Shown here: in pieces, positions 1-12,756 of the stretch
How the letters are laid out: every line of letters begins with the position of its first letter
Numbering within the stretch: the first letter of the stretch is position 1
Assembly (NCBI GenBank): GCA_963921425.1
Contig: OY992832.1
Location: forward strand, 22,976,835-23,040,834
Direction of reading: 5' to 3'
Length of the DNA: 64,000 nucleotides
From: Dryas octopetala
Lineage: Eukaryota; Streptophyta; Magnoliopsida; Rosales; Rosaceae
The notes under the pieces: model-generated
The model's database searches: none
Seen by the model: the letters and a program-made list of their open reading frames with translations, nothing else
What the model was told of the DNA's origin: nothing
Position numbers and translations under genes: made by a program

Positions 1-921
1 CAATGCACAAATGAAACAAATGTGAGATGTCCCCCAAAACAATTCATGAAGCAATTTTTGTTGGCCTGATCATTCGTGAAGTAATTAATTCATCTATTCA
101 TGCTTTATCTCATGCCTAAGGGAATAAAAAAAAAAATCAAAAGTCCCACTAACAAATAATGAAGAATCTCACACCTAAACATTAAACAAGAAAGTGGAAA
201 GCTTCTTTCTGAATTCTGAAACCTAATTGGCTAATTATAAATATTTAAATATATATTTTTTAATAGTGTGTCAAATACTTCTAATATGAGGCCTCCCTCA
301 ACATGAGGCCCTAAGCACAGGCCTTGCTCGCCTTATGCTTGAGCCGACACTTGTTTTGTATTGGTTAGTGATAATTAGTTATGGCATATGCGTTTTGAGC
401 ATTAAAACTTTAACAGTTTGAATTTTCTCATGGAAAAATTTGGTCTCTGGATTGCTTCCAATTCATGTATGTGAGACTTGTGTTCTTAGTAAAATAAAAG
501 AAAACACAGTGGTAACAAAATATGTTGAAAATTAGAGTGGGAACAAAACTAAAGTGATTAGAATTGACCAGTGCCAAGAATATATATATTGTTTTTGTTG
601 AATTTTTGGAGAAGAATGGTATTAAACATCAATTGACAGCCAAGTACATGCTTGAAATTAAAAAAAGAGATAACTAAACTTAGATCCTTTAAAAAAACAG
701 TTTTTAGATGAAGACCGAAGGTGTTTTAAAATTTATAAGAAAATCATTTTAATTTATAATAATTTATAAGAAAATCCTTTTAATTCATAATAAAGTTCTT
801 TTAATTTATAAGAAAATCATTTTAATTCATAATAAAGTTCTTCCCCGATTTGAAGGGTATTTCCCCCTATTTGAAGGGTATTTCCCCTCCTAGGGTGTAG
901 AGTGGGCGTTATAGAGGCTGC
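1..921. other. AT-rich intergenic stretch, no gene
   Basis: I see no supported gene here. The sequence is AT-rich with short local repeats. A unit of about 42 bp beginning AATTTATAAGAAAATC occurs at about 761 and again at about 803, with a partial copy before it. A short duplicated phrase (TTTGAAGGGTATTTCCCC) follows at about 850-890. It is probably decayed transposon or intergenic DNA. Confidence 0.5.
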
Positions 922-984
922 ATGTTAGGTTTTAACTCCGAGATTTTGGGCTCCGCCCAAAATCTTGTAGTTAAAACCTAACAT
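922..984. repeat. Short perfect-ended hairpin
   Basis: The sequence begins ATGTTAGGTTTTAACT and ends with its reverse complement AGTTAAAACCTAACAT. An inner pairing of ATTTTGGGC with GCCCAAAAT surrounds a very short loop. This gives a stem of about 27 bp. It may be the remains of a foldback MITE; no target-site duplication was identified. Confidence 0.7.
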
Positions 985-1629
985 AAAGCCATTAAAGAAG
1001 AAAAATAAAATGACATAATTAAAAACCCTAAATCAATACCGGTCTTAGTCTAAGAAAGACTTATAAAATAGACTGGATTCTAAGTCTCCCTTAAAAAAAT
1101 AATAATAATGCCTAATTTTAAACCCCCAAGTAACAGTAAAAATTTGCATCCGCCCCCCACTTATAGGAACTCTCCCAAAAACCCCTAGCACTTGCATTTC
1201 CTTTTTTACCCCTGCTATTGGCCCATGCAGCAGCTGCACAAGCCTACTACCTCTGCTCTTGAGCTCACGCTGAGCAGCTTGCAACCTTACATTAGTTTTC
1301 TTATTATTTTTTAATTTTTAACACCCATGCTGCCTGCTATCTTAAGTAAAAAAATAGCTTTTGGCTTCCAAATTGAACTTGAGACCACTAGAGGGATTTA
1401 ATAGTCACTGTACCAACTAGACAATGGAGGTTTGCGTGATAATAAAGGTAATTAATGATAGGGTGATATTTATAAACATTTTAACATATTTGAAATCTTT
1501 CTTATTTCAATGTTTAATTTTATAAATTAAGTCTAATTATTTTTTTTATTGCTAATTTAGTGTAATTTTTTTAAATTTTAATTTAGAGTAATTTTTTTTT
1601 ATTGAAAATTTAGTGTAACTGTTTTTTAT

Positions 1630-2175
1630 TTTTCAATGATCGATTTTCAATTTTAATGATTGATTTTCAGTTTCAGTGACCAATTCAGTTTCAGTGATCA
1701 ATTCAGTTTCAGTGATTGTTTTTTTAGTTTCAGTTATCGATTTTCAGTTTCAGTTATCGATTTAGTTTCAGTAATTGTTCAGTTTCAGTAATCGATTCAG
1801 TTTCAGTTATCGATTTTTAGTTTTGGTGACCAATTCAGTTTCAGTGATCGATTCAGTTTTAGTAATCGATTCAGTTTCAGTTATTGATTTTCAATGATCA
1901 ATTTCCAGTTTCAGTGACTGATTCAGTTTCAATGATCGATTCAGTTTCAATGATCGTTTTTTCAGTTTCAGTTATCGATTTTCAATTCAGTTATCGATTT
2001 AGTTTCAGTGATCGATTCAGTTTTAGCAATCGATTCAGTTTTAGTAATCGATTCAATTTTAGTAATCAATTTTTTAGTTTTAGTTATCGATTTTTTAGTT
2101 TTAGTGATCGATTTTTTTAGTTTTAATTATCGTTTTTTCAAGTTATCAATTTTTAGTTTCAATGATCGCTTCTGC
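1630..2175. repeat. Degenerate ~18-bp minisatellite
   Basis: About 30 degenerate head-to-tail copies of a unit like ATCGATTCAGTTTCAGTG or TTATCGATTTTTAGTTTCAG run through this stretch. Most copies keep an ATCGAT or ATCAAT core followed by a T-rich phrase. The array includes a repetitive open frame on the plus strand (1884-2120), which I treat as a by-product of the repeat. Confidence 0.85.
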
Positions 2176-2529
2176 TGACCCGTCCTATTGACACATTAGC
2201 ATAGTCCGCTACTTCTTAAGCCACTACTTGCCACACAGGCTCTACTATATAACAAGCCTTTATGTGCGAAAAGTTATAGGAATTTGCACACAAAAGTGAC
2301 TCAACCTCAAGTCAAGCACGTGCAAAAAATAGTTATACTACTCTGTAATAAAAATAAATAATTACACTATTTTGCAATAAAAAAATAGTTACACTAATTT
2401 TCAATAAAAATAGACAAATTAGAATTAGAAATTAATTATCTATAAAACTGTATAAATATAGTTAATTCTATTACATTTACACAAGTTGCAATTTGGTTGA
2501 GTTGATTAGAATGATTCGAAGTTATTGCA

Positions 2530-2946
2530 GAGTGGAACCATGCAGTACCAGACATGAGATAGATCTTCCAAAGAACAAGGCTTTTTTCGAATAAGCCAAT
2601 TCATTTGGGCCCTGCAGATCCACTCTTTTTCCTATTCAAAGATCAGCCTTTTATCTCTGTGTTTTCACACCGAGAATTCTTTGCAGATGAAGAGATGTCA
2701 AATGGGCTTCTTACTTCCCAAACAGATCTTCCTACATCTATATATAAACGCTGGTTTATCAAGAATACGCAAGAAAGGTATTCGAATTGTTGATTCATCG
2801 CCAGAGATGGCTTAGAACCATTCATTATCTAATGCATTTTTCCGTTCTAACACTCCATCCGAGAGTTATCGATATTTATCAAAATTGTTCCTATCTAATG
2901 GAACGCTATTGGATCAAATGACAAAGACATTGTGGAGAAAAAGATG
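2530..2946 (+). pseudogene. ycf2: Nuclear plastid DNA insert (ycf2 fragment)
   Basis: The plus strand encodes, from about 2605, a segment I recognise as the C-terminal part of chloroplast Ycf2, including [16 protein letters not shown] and [13 protein letters not shown]. Upstream and downstream bases also read like ycf2 (up to about TGACAAAGACATTGTGGAGAAAAAGATGG). The frame breaks after KNTQER: the following CGCCAGAGATGGCTTAGAACCA continues Ycf2 in another frame. A short deletion is also likely near 2820. Only a few hundred bases were transferred, with no start or end of the gene, so it is a nuclear plastid DNA (NUPT) relic and not functional. Confidence 0.9.
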
Positions 2947-3656
2947 GAAAATTTAAGTAAAATAGAGGGTTATGAATTAACTACAAGAATGGTTGGAGGC
3001 TATGAACTAACTAGGTTAGAATTAGGGGGTTTATAATTATTTACTAAAAAAAGAAAGTCAAGTATTCTCAAATCATTCAAGTAATAAATAAAGTCATTAT
3101 AATGCATCAAACAATTGAAATAACCATAGAAAATACAAAATTTGCAACTTAAGTTGTAAATATAAAAATTTGATTTTTATTTTGGTGAATAAATTAAATT
3201 TGAACTTAAATACATCTTGAGAGTTGAAAACAATTGTTTGAGACACCGAGTATATTGAGTGAATAAGTTTGAAGGATGGGTATTAGACGAGTGGATTATG
3301 TGTTTTACATAAGTGTGGCATTTTGGGAATTACATGTTGATGGTCGGCACCGTGATCAACATCTTCTATCTGCCTAAAAATTAAAAAAAAAAATAATAAT
3401 AATAATTTCGTACATATAACCCACAAAATTTACTACAATGACTTTTTTTCTTTTTTGTTACAATCATTACAATAACCCAAAAAATCAAATTTAATCATAT
3501 TGGGTTACAATTTTGCAAAACCAAGTTTAGAACAACCAGAAAAAAACACCAAACAAAATCTACAGAGAAATTTTCAAATTGAATCAAACCATCATTTATT
3601 CGTAGTTAAAAATTAAAACTAAAAAATGGAGCCCTCTTGCTTTGGGTTGTAGCTAT
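2947..3656. other. Intergenic stretch downstream of the aldehyde oxidase gene
   Basis: AT-rich sequence with no recognisable gene. It includes the likely 3' untranslated and terminator region of the minus-strand aldehyde oxidase gene, whose stop codon is at 3657-3659. AATAAA-like signals on the minus strand are plausible (for example complementary to TTTATTCG near 3596) but not decisive. Confidence 0.45.
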
Positions 3657-6429
3657 TTATTTGGAGTTCAATACACATTTTCTTTTCCGCGCGCGCCGGC
3701 CTTGAATGCATTCCAAGTAGGTCTCGACAGCTTGAAGGCCGCATAGCTCCTTCACAACAGGCATGGTAGCAGGAACATCCAACTGGAACATTGAGGGAGA
3801 TCCATCTACACTGCCGCCCCATTCAACAAGCTGTTTCCGGGATTCTTTAATAGCAGCTCTTGTAGCGCAGTGAACTGACACCGCTAGAAGTAATGGTGGC
3901 TCACCAGAAGCTGCACCAAAACATATTCAAATCAGACTTGCTAGACATCATTTTGTGATAGCATACAAAGGCCTCTATTTCATAAATCCAAGTTTCACAT
4001 AAGCTTAAGCCCCATTAAGGAAGGGCACACTGGTATAACAATATTATATCATTAATAAAAATTTGGACCTCTTAATATACTCAAAGAAAATATAGTAGTT
4101 ATTACTTATCATACTTAGATAAATTTGCACAAATCCCACCTGTTCTTTAGGGTTTATGTGCAATCAAGGAGTAAAATTTCGGTTTTCAGGAAATTTTCAA
4201 TAGAAATTTCAACGGAAATTTTAAATTAGACAAAAACAACGGAAATTGCTATCAAAATACGGAAATTTTGAATGAAACTTGACCATATATTTATTTAACA
4301 TATTATCTACTATATTGATAAAAAATATTGAAAAAACCAAATTATATAGTAGGTTTCATGTGATATAAGGTAAATATAATGACGCGCTGGAGACAAATAC
4401 TGTTAAAAAAATGGGTCACTAATTAATAATTATATAAATAACACCTCAAATTTATTTATATTATAATATTAAATCATGAATTAAATAAGTATTCAATAAG
4501 ATGAATATAATGCGTGTTGGAGGCAAATACTTTTAAATAAAAATGGTTCACTAATTAATAATTACATAAAAATGACTTCTTTTTAAGTGATAGAAATGTA
4601 TTAACGTTTATTGGTTTAGGATTTATAAACAATTATACGAAACCCCAAAACGGCCAAACGAAACTCCAAACCTATTTTTTCTTTCCAATTGCCAAAGACC
4701 CCAAACTCCAATCAACCCTAAACCTTTGTTTTTTTTTTCTTTCCTTCATTTTCTTTCTCCCGTGACTTCTCTTTCTCTTTCTCATCTTTTTCATTTTTTT
4801 CCCCAAAAGTCAAAACTGCTCCCGACAGACCACTCCCCTTTTGCTTTTTTCTTTTTTCTTTTTCTTCCTCCTTTCTTTCATTTCTCTCCACAGACTCCCA
4901 CCCCCATTGCCTCTCTCTCTCTCACCAACCCACCCTCACCGTCATCTCGACCCTGCCGCCGAAACCCACCGAAAACCCAGCCCCTCTTCTCTTCCTCTCT
5001 CCATGGCCTCAGCTCCTCCCAAAACCCAGTCTCTCTCTTTCTCCATCGATCTCCTAAAAATCCCACTGCCGAAAATCTCGCTGAAATTCAGAAAATATGG
5101 AAATTTCGACGAAATTGACGAAATCTTGACGATTTTTTGTTGGTTGTGTTAAAATTTCGGGAACCCAAAAAAACGAAAAATTTTGCCTACACCTTGTGTG
5201 CAATCACCACCCAAAATATTTTTTAGGGAAAATTGTTCATACATGACACATATTTTGGAGTTAATCTTATTTTAGGACATACGTTTGAGTTTGTATTATT
5301 ATAGTACACATAGTTACAGTTTGTGTTGTTTTGGGACAAACCGTCAATACCGTTTAATACCCCGTCCAAATTAGGGATAATTTGGTCTTTTCTTATATTT
5401 CTTTTTTCAGACCAAAAAAATATTAAATAAAATTTTAATTCTATTTCTAACTTAAAAAATATTAAAACTAAAGATTTAAAAGTTTAACATTAAAATAAAA
5501 TATTAGAATTGAAAAAGATTAAAACTAAACAAAATTAAAATTAAAAACAAAAACATAAAAGATTAAAACAAAAAAATATAAAAAACAAGTTAAAATATTG
5601 AAGAGGGAGATGCAGATCATACCCCTCTCCTCACTCCGCCCCAACCACGCTGGCGACAACCCACCGCTCCCTCTATTTCTCTCTTCCTCTCTGTCTCTTT
5701 CTCTCTTTATTCCTCTCTCTCTCTCTCTCTCTCCACTGCTCCCTTTATTTCTCTCTTCCTCTCTCTCTCTCTTTCTCTGTCTCTGTCTCTCTCTCTACTC
5801 TGTCTCTTTCTCCAGATCTCCAGTAAAATGGTCTATTATAGTTTTTGCTCAGGGTAGGTGCTTGTAACATTTCACATCCATTCATTGTCATTCTTTAAAG
5901 ACAGTGAGGCTGACTACCCAACAATTGCATCTATTTACTCACTTTCTAATTGTATACAACATGACAACCCAAATCAAGACGAGTTGATACTTACCCAAAA
6001 AACCTGATTTCGAATTCATTGATCAAGCAATCAAACTAGTTTAGATTGAGCTTTTGATCATATGACTCGACCCGTTTTACCCGTTAAAAAAAAAAATACA
6101 TTTTTTCAACAAAAAATTTAAATTTAAAATATATTACATAAGTAAATACATTTTAGGGTTTTTTCAGATCTAGAACCCATTGAACCACCTGGCCCAGTTG
6201 CAAAAAATCGGTACCAAGCCAGTCCTCTACCAAAATCTCGGTGGCTTTGGGGATTGGGTTTCGGGGGGAGATGTGGTTGTCAGGGGGAGGGCGGCGGTCG
6301 AAGTTGGGGGAGATGTGGGGTTTCGGCTGGTTAGGAGCTGGGTAGGGGCGAGGAGAGACAGAGAGAGATGAGAGAGAAAGTGAGGAGAGGCAGTGGGAGC
6401 TGGGATGTGTTTCCAGACAGACAGAGAGA

Positions 6430-6508
<79 letters not shown>

Positions 6509-7290
6509 CGGGGAGGGGATGGGGCGGGGGAGAGAGGAAAGAGAAACTTAAGGGAAGAGAGAGAGAGGATGGGGTTCGGATGCTGGGATAAGAAGTTGAT
6601 TAGTGATAATTAATTATTAATTACTACTGTTTGGCAGTGACAAATCATTTACTGTGGGACAGTAACTATTTAAATTGCAAAAATACTTTATTAATTCTTT
6701 ATTATATAAATAAATACATTTTATTCCATAAATGTATAGTTTTAACATTATACATAAGAAAATATAAAAAATGTGCAAATTAAATGATTAATATCATAAG
6801 AAAAACCAAATAAAATATATTTATTTCTTAACGGGTTTCGCGGGTCAACACGAACACAATACGAAAATTAACGGGTCACTAAAAGGTCCACACAATTTCA
6901 ACACGACACGATAAGCCTCAGCCTAAACACTGAATTTTTCTTGTCATTTCGTGTCGTGTTAACTGGTCGGATAGGATATTTCCAGGTCTACTTCCACCCC
7001 AACAAACCAACCGCCAATGACCATAGCTAGTCCTTTGACCCCTCCCTATCCTTCCTTTTCTTCCCCTCTTCCTCTCTTTCTTTTCTCTCTCTCTTTCCCG
7101 ACGCGGATTCAAATACAGACAAAATGGAAGAGGCCGTTTGGCTGTTCTCCGGCGTAAGGCAACCACCTGATTGCTTGGGTTTTTGCAAATCTAACCTCTT
7201 CGAGTTTAAAAGGACCGGCGGTGATGTGAGATGACAGTTGGTGATTGGCGTGAAGAGGTCCAAATTGAGAGAGACAGAGAGAGAGAAAGG

Positions 7291-7336
<46 letters not shown>

Positions 7337-8626
7337 GAGGAGGGAAAGAAAGAAATAGATTGGGAGGGGGAGGTTGCCAGCGGTAGGACTGTCTGAGTGG
7401 AAGGGATGAAGAAGGGCTAGGGGAGGAGGAGGTGGTGGGCGATGTGGGGTTGCTGATGGTTTTTTTTTTTTAGTATTTAAATTTTAATTTGCTTTCAAAG
7501 TAAAATAAACATTTTTTTTATTTTAATAAGATTTCAATTTTTTAATTTATTTAAGGGCAAATTGGGAAATTTTGAAAATATTTTGTTTGATTTAATAGAA
7601 AAATGGATGGAGGTGGTGGACTAATTTTTTTTTTTTTTTGGGTGGTGATTGCACACAGACCCCAAAGTACATGTGGTATTTGTGCAAATTTCTCTTATAC
7701 TTAATACTAAGGCCATTCTTTAAAATGTTAAGATATACTTAATACTAATAACATAGTATTAAGATCGAGCACATTTTTTATTTTCTAATCTAATTTAGAG
7801 GCAAAATTATGTCGATTGAACAATTTTGTTTCATAAAGGTTTTTTTTGCACTAATACCACCCATACTATAGCGGATGTGCACAAATACTACCCATAAAAA
7901 AAATTTTGGCAGATAACCACCTATTCTTTCACATATGTGCCAATTTGGCACCTATAGTCACTTCCGTTAATTTTTATGTTTTAAGGGTATTTCTGTCAAT
8001 TCATATGATAAAAGTATTTAACATTTTGAAAAAAAAAAAAAAAAAAAAAAAAAACTCTTGTAAGTAAAGCCACCAATTTACTTACTTGACCCCAATAACT
8101 ATTTATAATAAAAAAAAAAGTAAAATTTAAAGTTTATTCAAATAAAAAATAATTTAAAAAATTCATCTTCCCCACCCAATTGCAGCCATGGAAGAGAGAG
8201 AGAGAAAGTGGAATGGGGTTTCGTTGGCCGGCGCCAGAGGGGGGTTAGATCTAGGGGTGGGGCTGATCAAGGATAGGGGAGGAGAGAGAGAGATCTAGAG
8301 ATAGAGATATAGATAGAGATAGAAAGAGAGAGAAAGAAAGAAAGAAAGAAATAGAGGGAGAAGAAGGGTGGCTGATTTGGGGGGGGATGAGGGGTTAATT
8401 CCCGGCTGGCGACGGTGAGGAAGGGGTGTCGGATATGTGCATGGGGCTGATTTGGCTTGGGGTAGGTGGGAGGAAGAAGGGAGGAGGGAGGAGGGAGGAG
8501 GGAGGAGGAGGAAAGAGCGAGAGATCCGGCCGACACCGAGGCCCACCAAATTCTAGTGCCACCGCTACCAGAGAGAGAGAAATCCAATAAAAGAGGAGGA
8601 CGGGAAGAGAGAAAAGGGGAAGATGT

Positions 8627-8671
<45 letters not shown>

Positions 8672-11600
8672 AGGGAAAGGAGGGGTAGCCAGTGATTCGG
8701 CCGGCGGCGTAGTGGGTGGCTGAGAAGGACTAGAGGGTGGTGGGGTAGGGATGAATCTGAGTTTTTTTTTTTTGTCCAATTTTACTTTTGGTTTAATATT
8801 TGATTTTGGTTGATTAATGCTTTTGGTTAATCAACCAAAACCAAATTAATTTTAGTATCTGATTTTTGTTTGGTTAAAATCTACTTTTAGTTTTGATTAA
8901 ATCAAATTTTACTAACAAAAAACAGCTTTAACATACCATTTTGGTTTGTTAATGTTTTTTAAACTTTTTTTGTTTTTAATTTAACTTAAGTGCAAAATAT
9001 ATTTCATTACAAAAATTAATTAGAAATACTTTTGAATAAGATTTAATTTTTAAATTCTATTCAAGGACAAAATAGGCAGTTTAGAAAAAAAAAAAAAAGT
9101 TTAGGATTTAATAGAAAAGTTGATGTAGGTGTCAAATTAGCACCCTTTGCAAAATATGGGTGGTAATTTTTCAAAAAAAAAAAATTCTGGATGCTATTTG
9201 TGCACACCCCCTATCATATGGGTGGTATTAGACTATTAGTGCAAAAAAGCCTTTCATAAATTCATAAAAAAAAAATAAAAAATAAACAATAAAAAATAAA
9301 AAACAATTTTTGTTTTTCTTCTTTTTATTTTCAATTTTTTTGTTTGTAGAAAAAAAAGAACTGCCCCATAAAAAAAGAAGAACAATTTAAATTAGACACT
9401 TTATAAAAAAAAGATTTGGGAGTATAATTATATAGAAATACTTGTTAAAATGATTTTTTTTATTATACTCAAGGACAAAATGGGAAGTTTGGGACAAAAA
9501 TTTAAGAATTAATAGAAAATGTGACTATAGGTGCCACATTGTCACATCTAGTGAAAGTTGGGTGGTTAATTGTAAAGAAATAAAAAATAAAAAATAAAAA
9601 ATTTTGGTGGTGAATCTGCACACCCTCTATCGTCTTGGATGGTATTAGTGCTAAAAAGCCTATAGTAAATATAGCACATTATACAAGCCTATCATCAAAT
9701 ATAGAACATTTAACGTGCACCTATGGCAAGAGCCATGAGGCTAACGCCTTCATGGACCGCCGCTAAACACAGGGATGCCTGAGCCATTCCACTGCCTCCT
9801 CCTTTCCATTCGCACCTCAAGGCGCACATCTGCCTCATCTTTTAAAATATTAATAACAGCTACCAAGGTTTTAAAAAGCGCACGTCAGGCGCGCCTCATG
9901 GCGGAGCATATGGTTTTTTTGACGAAGCGCAGTTTGCTTCGCTTTTTTCCCATTTAGCGTACACCTCGCATCAAAGCTTACGCTTTTTCGTTGAGGCTTA
10001 CGCTAAATTGGATATTCTGCTGGGTTTTAAAAAAAACAAAACAAAACACTCAAAACGACGTAGTTTTGCTCCCTGACTTTTAAAACCAGCAAAACTCTTT
10101 TCTCTCTCTATTTTTCACACATATCCCTGATTCACCCGATACCTCCATCTTCAAATATCCCTCTCTAAAAAACATAAGAACCCTAGAGGCTATTAACCCA
10201 AAATTTCCCAAAATTTGCAGGAGCTCATCAATAAAATGTATAATCTTTGAAGTTTCGACACCTCTACAAGAAGAATCTTCAACTTTCTGCATCAAAACAA
10301 CTAAATTTTGGGAATTTTCGGATAACCCAGGTACTTTTTTGTGTTGTATTTTTTTAAATGAGAAAGATTTTGCTTGGAAATGGACCAAACCAGATGAGGG
10401 AGGAAGATACATGTTGTGTGGTTTTTGGAGTGGGTGTTTAGTTTTTCACCTTAACATCAGCTGGTCTTTTAACACCATATTCCATTCTTATGCAACCTAG
10501 ATAGAGGGAAAAGAAAGGCCCCAAGAAAGGGGAGGCTTGTTGAAGAAGATGATTTGAATTTCATGAACGTGCATTTGCATTATGAATCTCACTTTCATCC
10601 ATTGAATGAAGAAGACAACAACCATGATAGTACTAAATCTTAAGATGATAGCTTGGGTGGTGCTCTTCTTGATGATGAGGATGAGTGGAATGAATGAAGT
10701 GTATTTTCTTTTGTTTTTTGTGATTGTTAATGATCTTTATACGATCATGTTTGGATTTCTATAATTTTAGTTTAGTATTATAGTTGAATGACTTTTATTA
10801 TTATTTTTTGCTAAATTATTATATTTATTTTTATTATAAATATTCGAGTCTCAAAAAACTTGCGCCTCATAAAGCTTAACCCAAAACGCGTCGCTCTACG
10901 CGTTAGCGATTTAAAACCTTGACAGCTACAGATCGAGGAAATTATAATTTTCTTGTTTATATACATACAATTACATTCTCTTTTTTTATATTTCAATTTC
11001 TGTAACACCCAATTCTCCAGCATAATTAGATATGTTTTTGAACTTTGAGATGCTTACAAGTGTTCCAGGCATGGTATGTTAATAACAAGAACAATTTCAA
11101 AAAAAAATTTGAATGACATACCTTTTGAAGAGAGAACGCGTTTCTTGTGATGTCCACTATTCAGTATTTCCACGTTGAACTGTTTGGGTACGGTGTCTAT
11201 TGTAGGAATCTTATATGTCCATGTACCTTCAGCGACCACCAATCCATCAGAGTTTGTCAGGTATTCTTCAAGCATGAAAAACCCAATTCCTTGAACAAAA
11301 GCACCTTCAATCTGCAAGAACCGACATGTAATCATAAATGTTATAAAACCGCATAGACCACAAGCCAGTGAATACTACCATAAAGAATATGAAAAATTCT
11401 TCCAGGTCAATTCTGTCCCCTTGTTTCCCCATATACGATCATATACATTTGACTGCAACAACATATAGCTTGTAGACTATAAATAAGACCCGACTAAACA
11501 TTGAACTTGAGTAGTATGTAAGCCTCATCATCGTGCTAACCTGTCCTAAATCCACAGCAGGGTTGAGACTCTGACCACAATCGTATAAGATGTCTGATCG

Positions 11601-12690
11601 CAAAATTCTGGTTTCTCCAGTTAGAAGATTTACCTCCACCTGTGACCAGATAGTTTCATTCTTATCACTGCAGAATCTTTAATTGATAGTAATTGATATT
11701 CATACTGAATATGATATTGCATTATGACTTGCTCTACAATACGGTAAGCTGCATCTATGCCCTGAGGTTAGTTGAATATTCAACCAGCGTAGCTACAACT
11801 TCAGAAGAAGAACTACTATCAGAAAAGAATACGAGGAATCAGAAAGATTGCTAAAGACAAACTTGCCTCACTCACTGCAGCACCATAGTTAAGGTAGTGC
11901 ATGGAAGTAAAATCAGGGGAATAGAAAGAGCTTGCTGATAAGTTCAAAGCTTGCATGTATGCCTGCATTTTCAAAGAAGAATGATAATGACAGAGACAAC
12001 ATATATCAATTTGCAAATCTTATAAGAAAATGCAAGTTAAAGAAATGTTGTCATTGCTGTGGCTTTCAAAAGAAATAAAGAGAAGCTGCTGTGAAATATC
12101 ATTAGTAGAAAGCTAAGGGCCCATTTGGGAGGAATGATTTCAAGTCTAGGGATTTAGTTAAAATTAGGCATTTTTGCACTAATACCACCCAGACTATAGG
12201 GGGTGTGCACAAATACCACCCAAAAAAAAAAAATTTACAATTAACCACCCATACTTTCACATAGGTGCCAAAGTGGCACCTACCGTTACATTTTATGTTA
12301 AATTTGAAATTTTTTTCCCAAATTTCTCATTTTGTCCATGAGTACAATTAATAAATAATATTTATTTTAAAACTTATTTCTAAAATCTAATTATAAAAAA
12401 AATTTAAAAACTCAAAAAAAAAAAAAAAAAAAAACAGGAAATTCCTGCCGCACCCACCTAGCCGCCACCGGCTCCTCTTTCGGACACAAGCCCACCCAGC
12501 CTCCGGTCGTCCTCCCTTCTCTCTCCATCCTCTTTCTCTTCTCCCTCTCTTTTTCTCTCTCCCTCTCCTTCCCTCTCTTCCCCTCTCCTTTTCTTTGCCA
12601 GTGCTACCATCTTTGCCTAGTTGCCGGCCGACCTCAGAGCTCATACCTCGACCCAGTCGCTGGCCTCCAGGTAGGCGCTCAGATCTGGGC

Positions 12691-12756
<66 letters not shown>

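Larger units (their letters stand above)
3911..11121 (-). other. 7.2-kb transposon-filled last intron of the aldehyde oxidase gene
   Basis: The donor is AAAG|GTATG at 11122/11121 and the acceptor is GGTGCAG|CTTCTGG ending at 3911. The codon AAA|G|CT is completed across the junction, giving the conserved KASGEPP. Other introns of this gene are about 160-1470 bp. This one contains at least four transposon-derived segments (4127-7696, 7838-9251, 9500-9662, 9864-10921). Confidence 0.85.

Noticed and set aside
1884..2120. Open frame with repeated Phe-Ser-Phe-Ser-Asp-Arg
   Set aside because: Translation of the minisatellite.
4726..5152. Ser/Pro-rich overlapping open frames
   Set aside because: CT-rich interior of a transposon-like region; two frames are open at once, which points to composition.
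6368..6613. Open frame rich in Glu-Arg
   Set aside because: It is a read-through of the GA microsatellite inside a transposon-derived region; no conserved domain.
12115..12166. GGGCCCATTTGGGA phrase resembling the start of a hAT or PIF MITE
   Set aside because: No inverted partner or duplication was found nearby.
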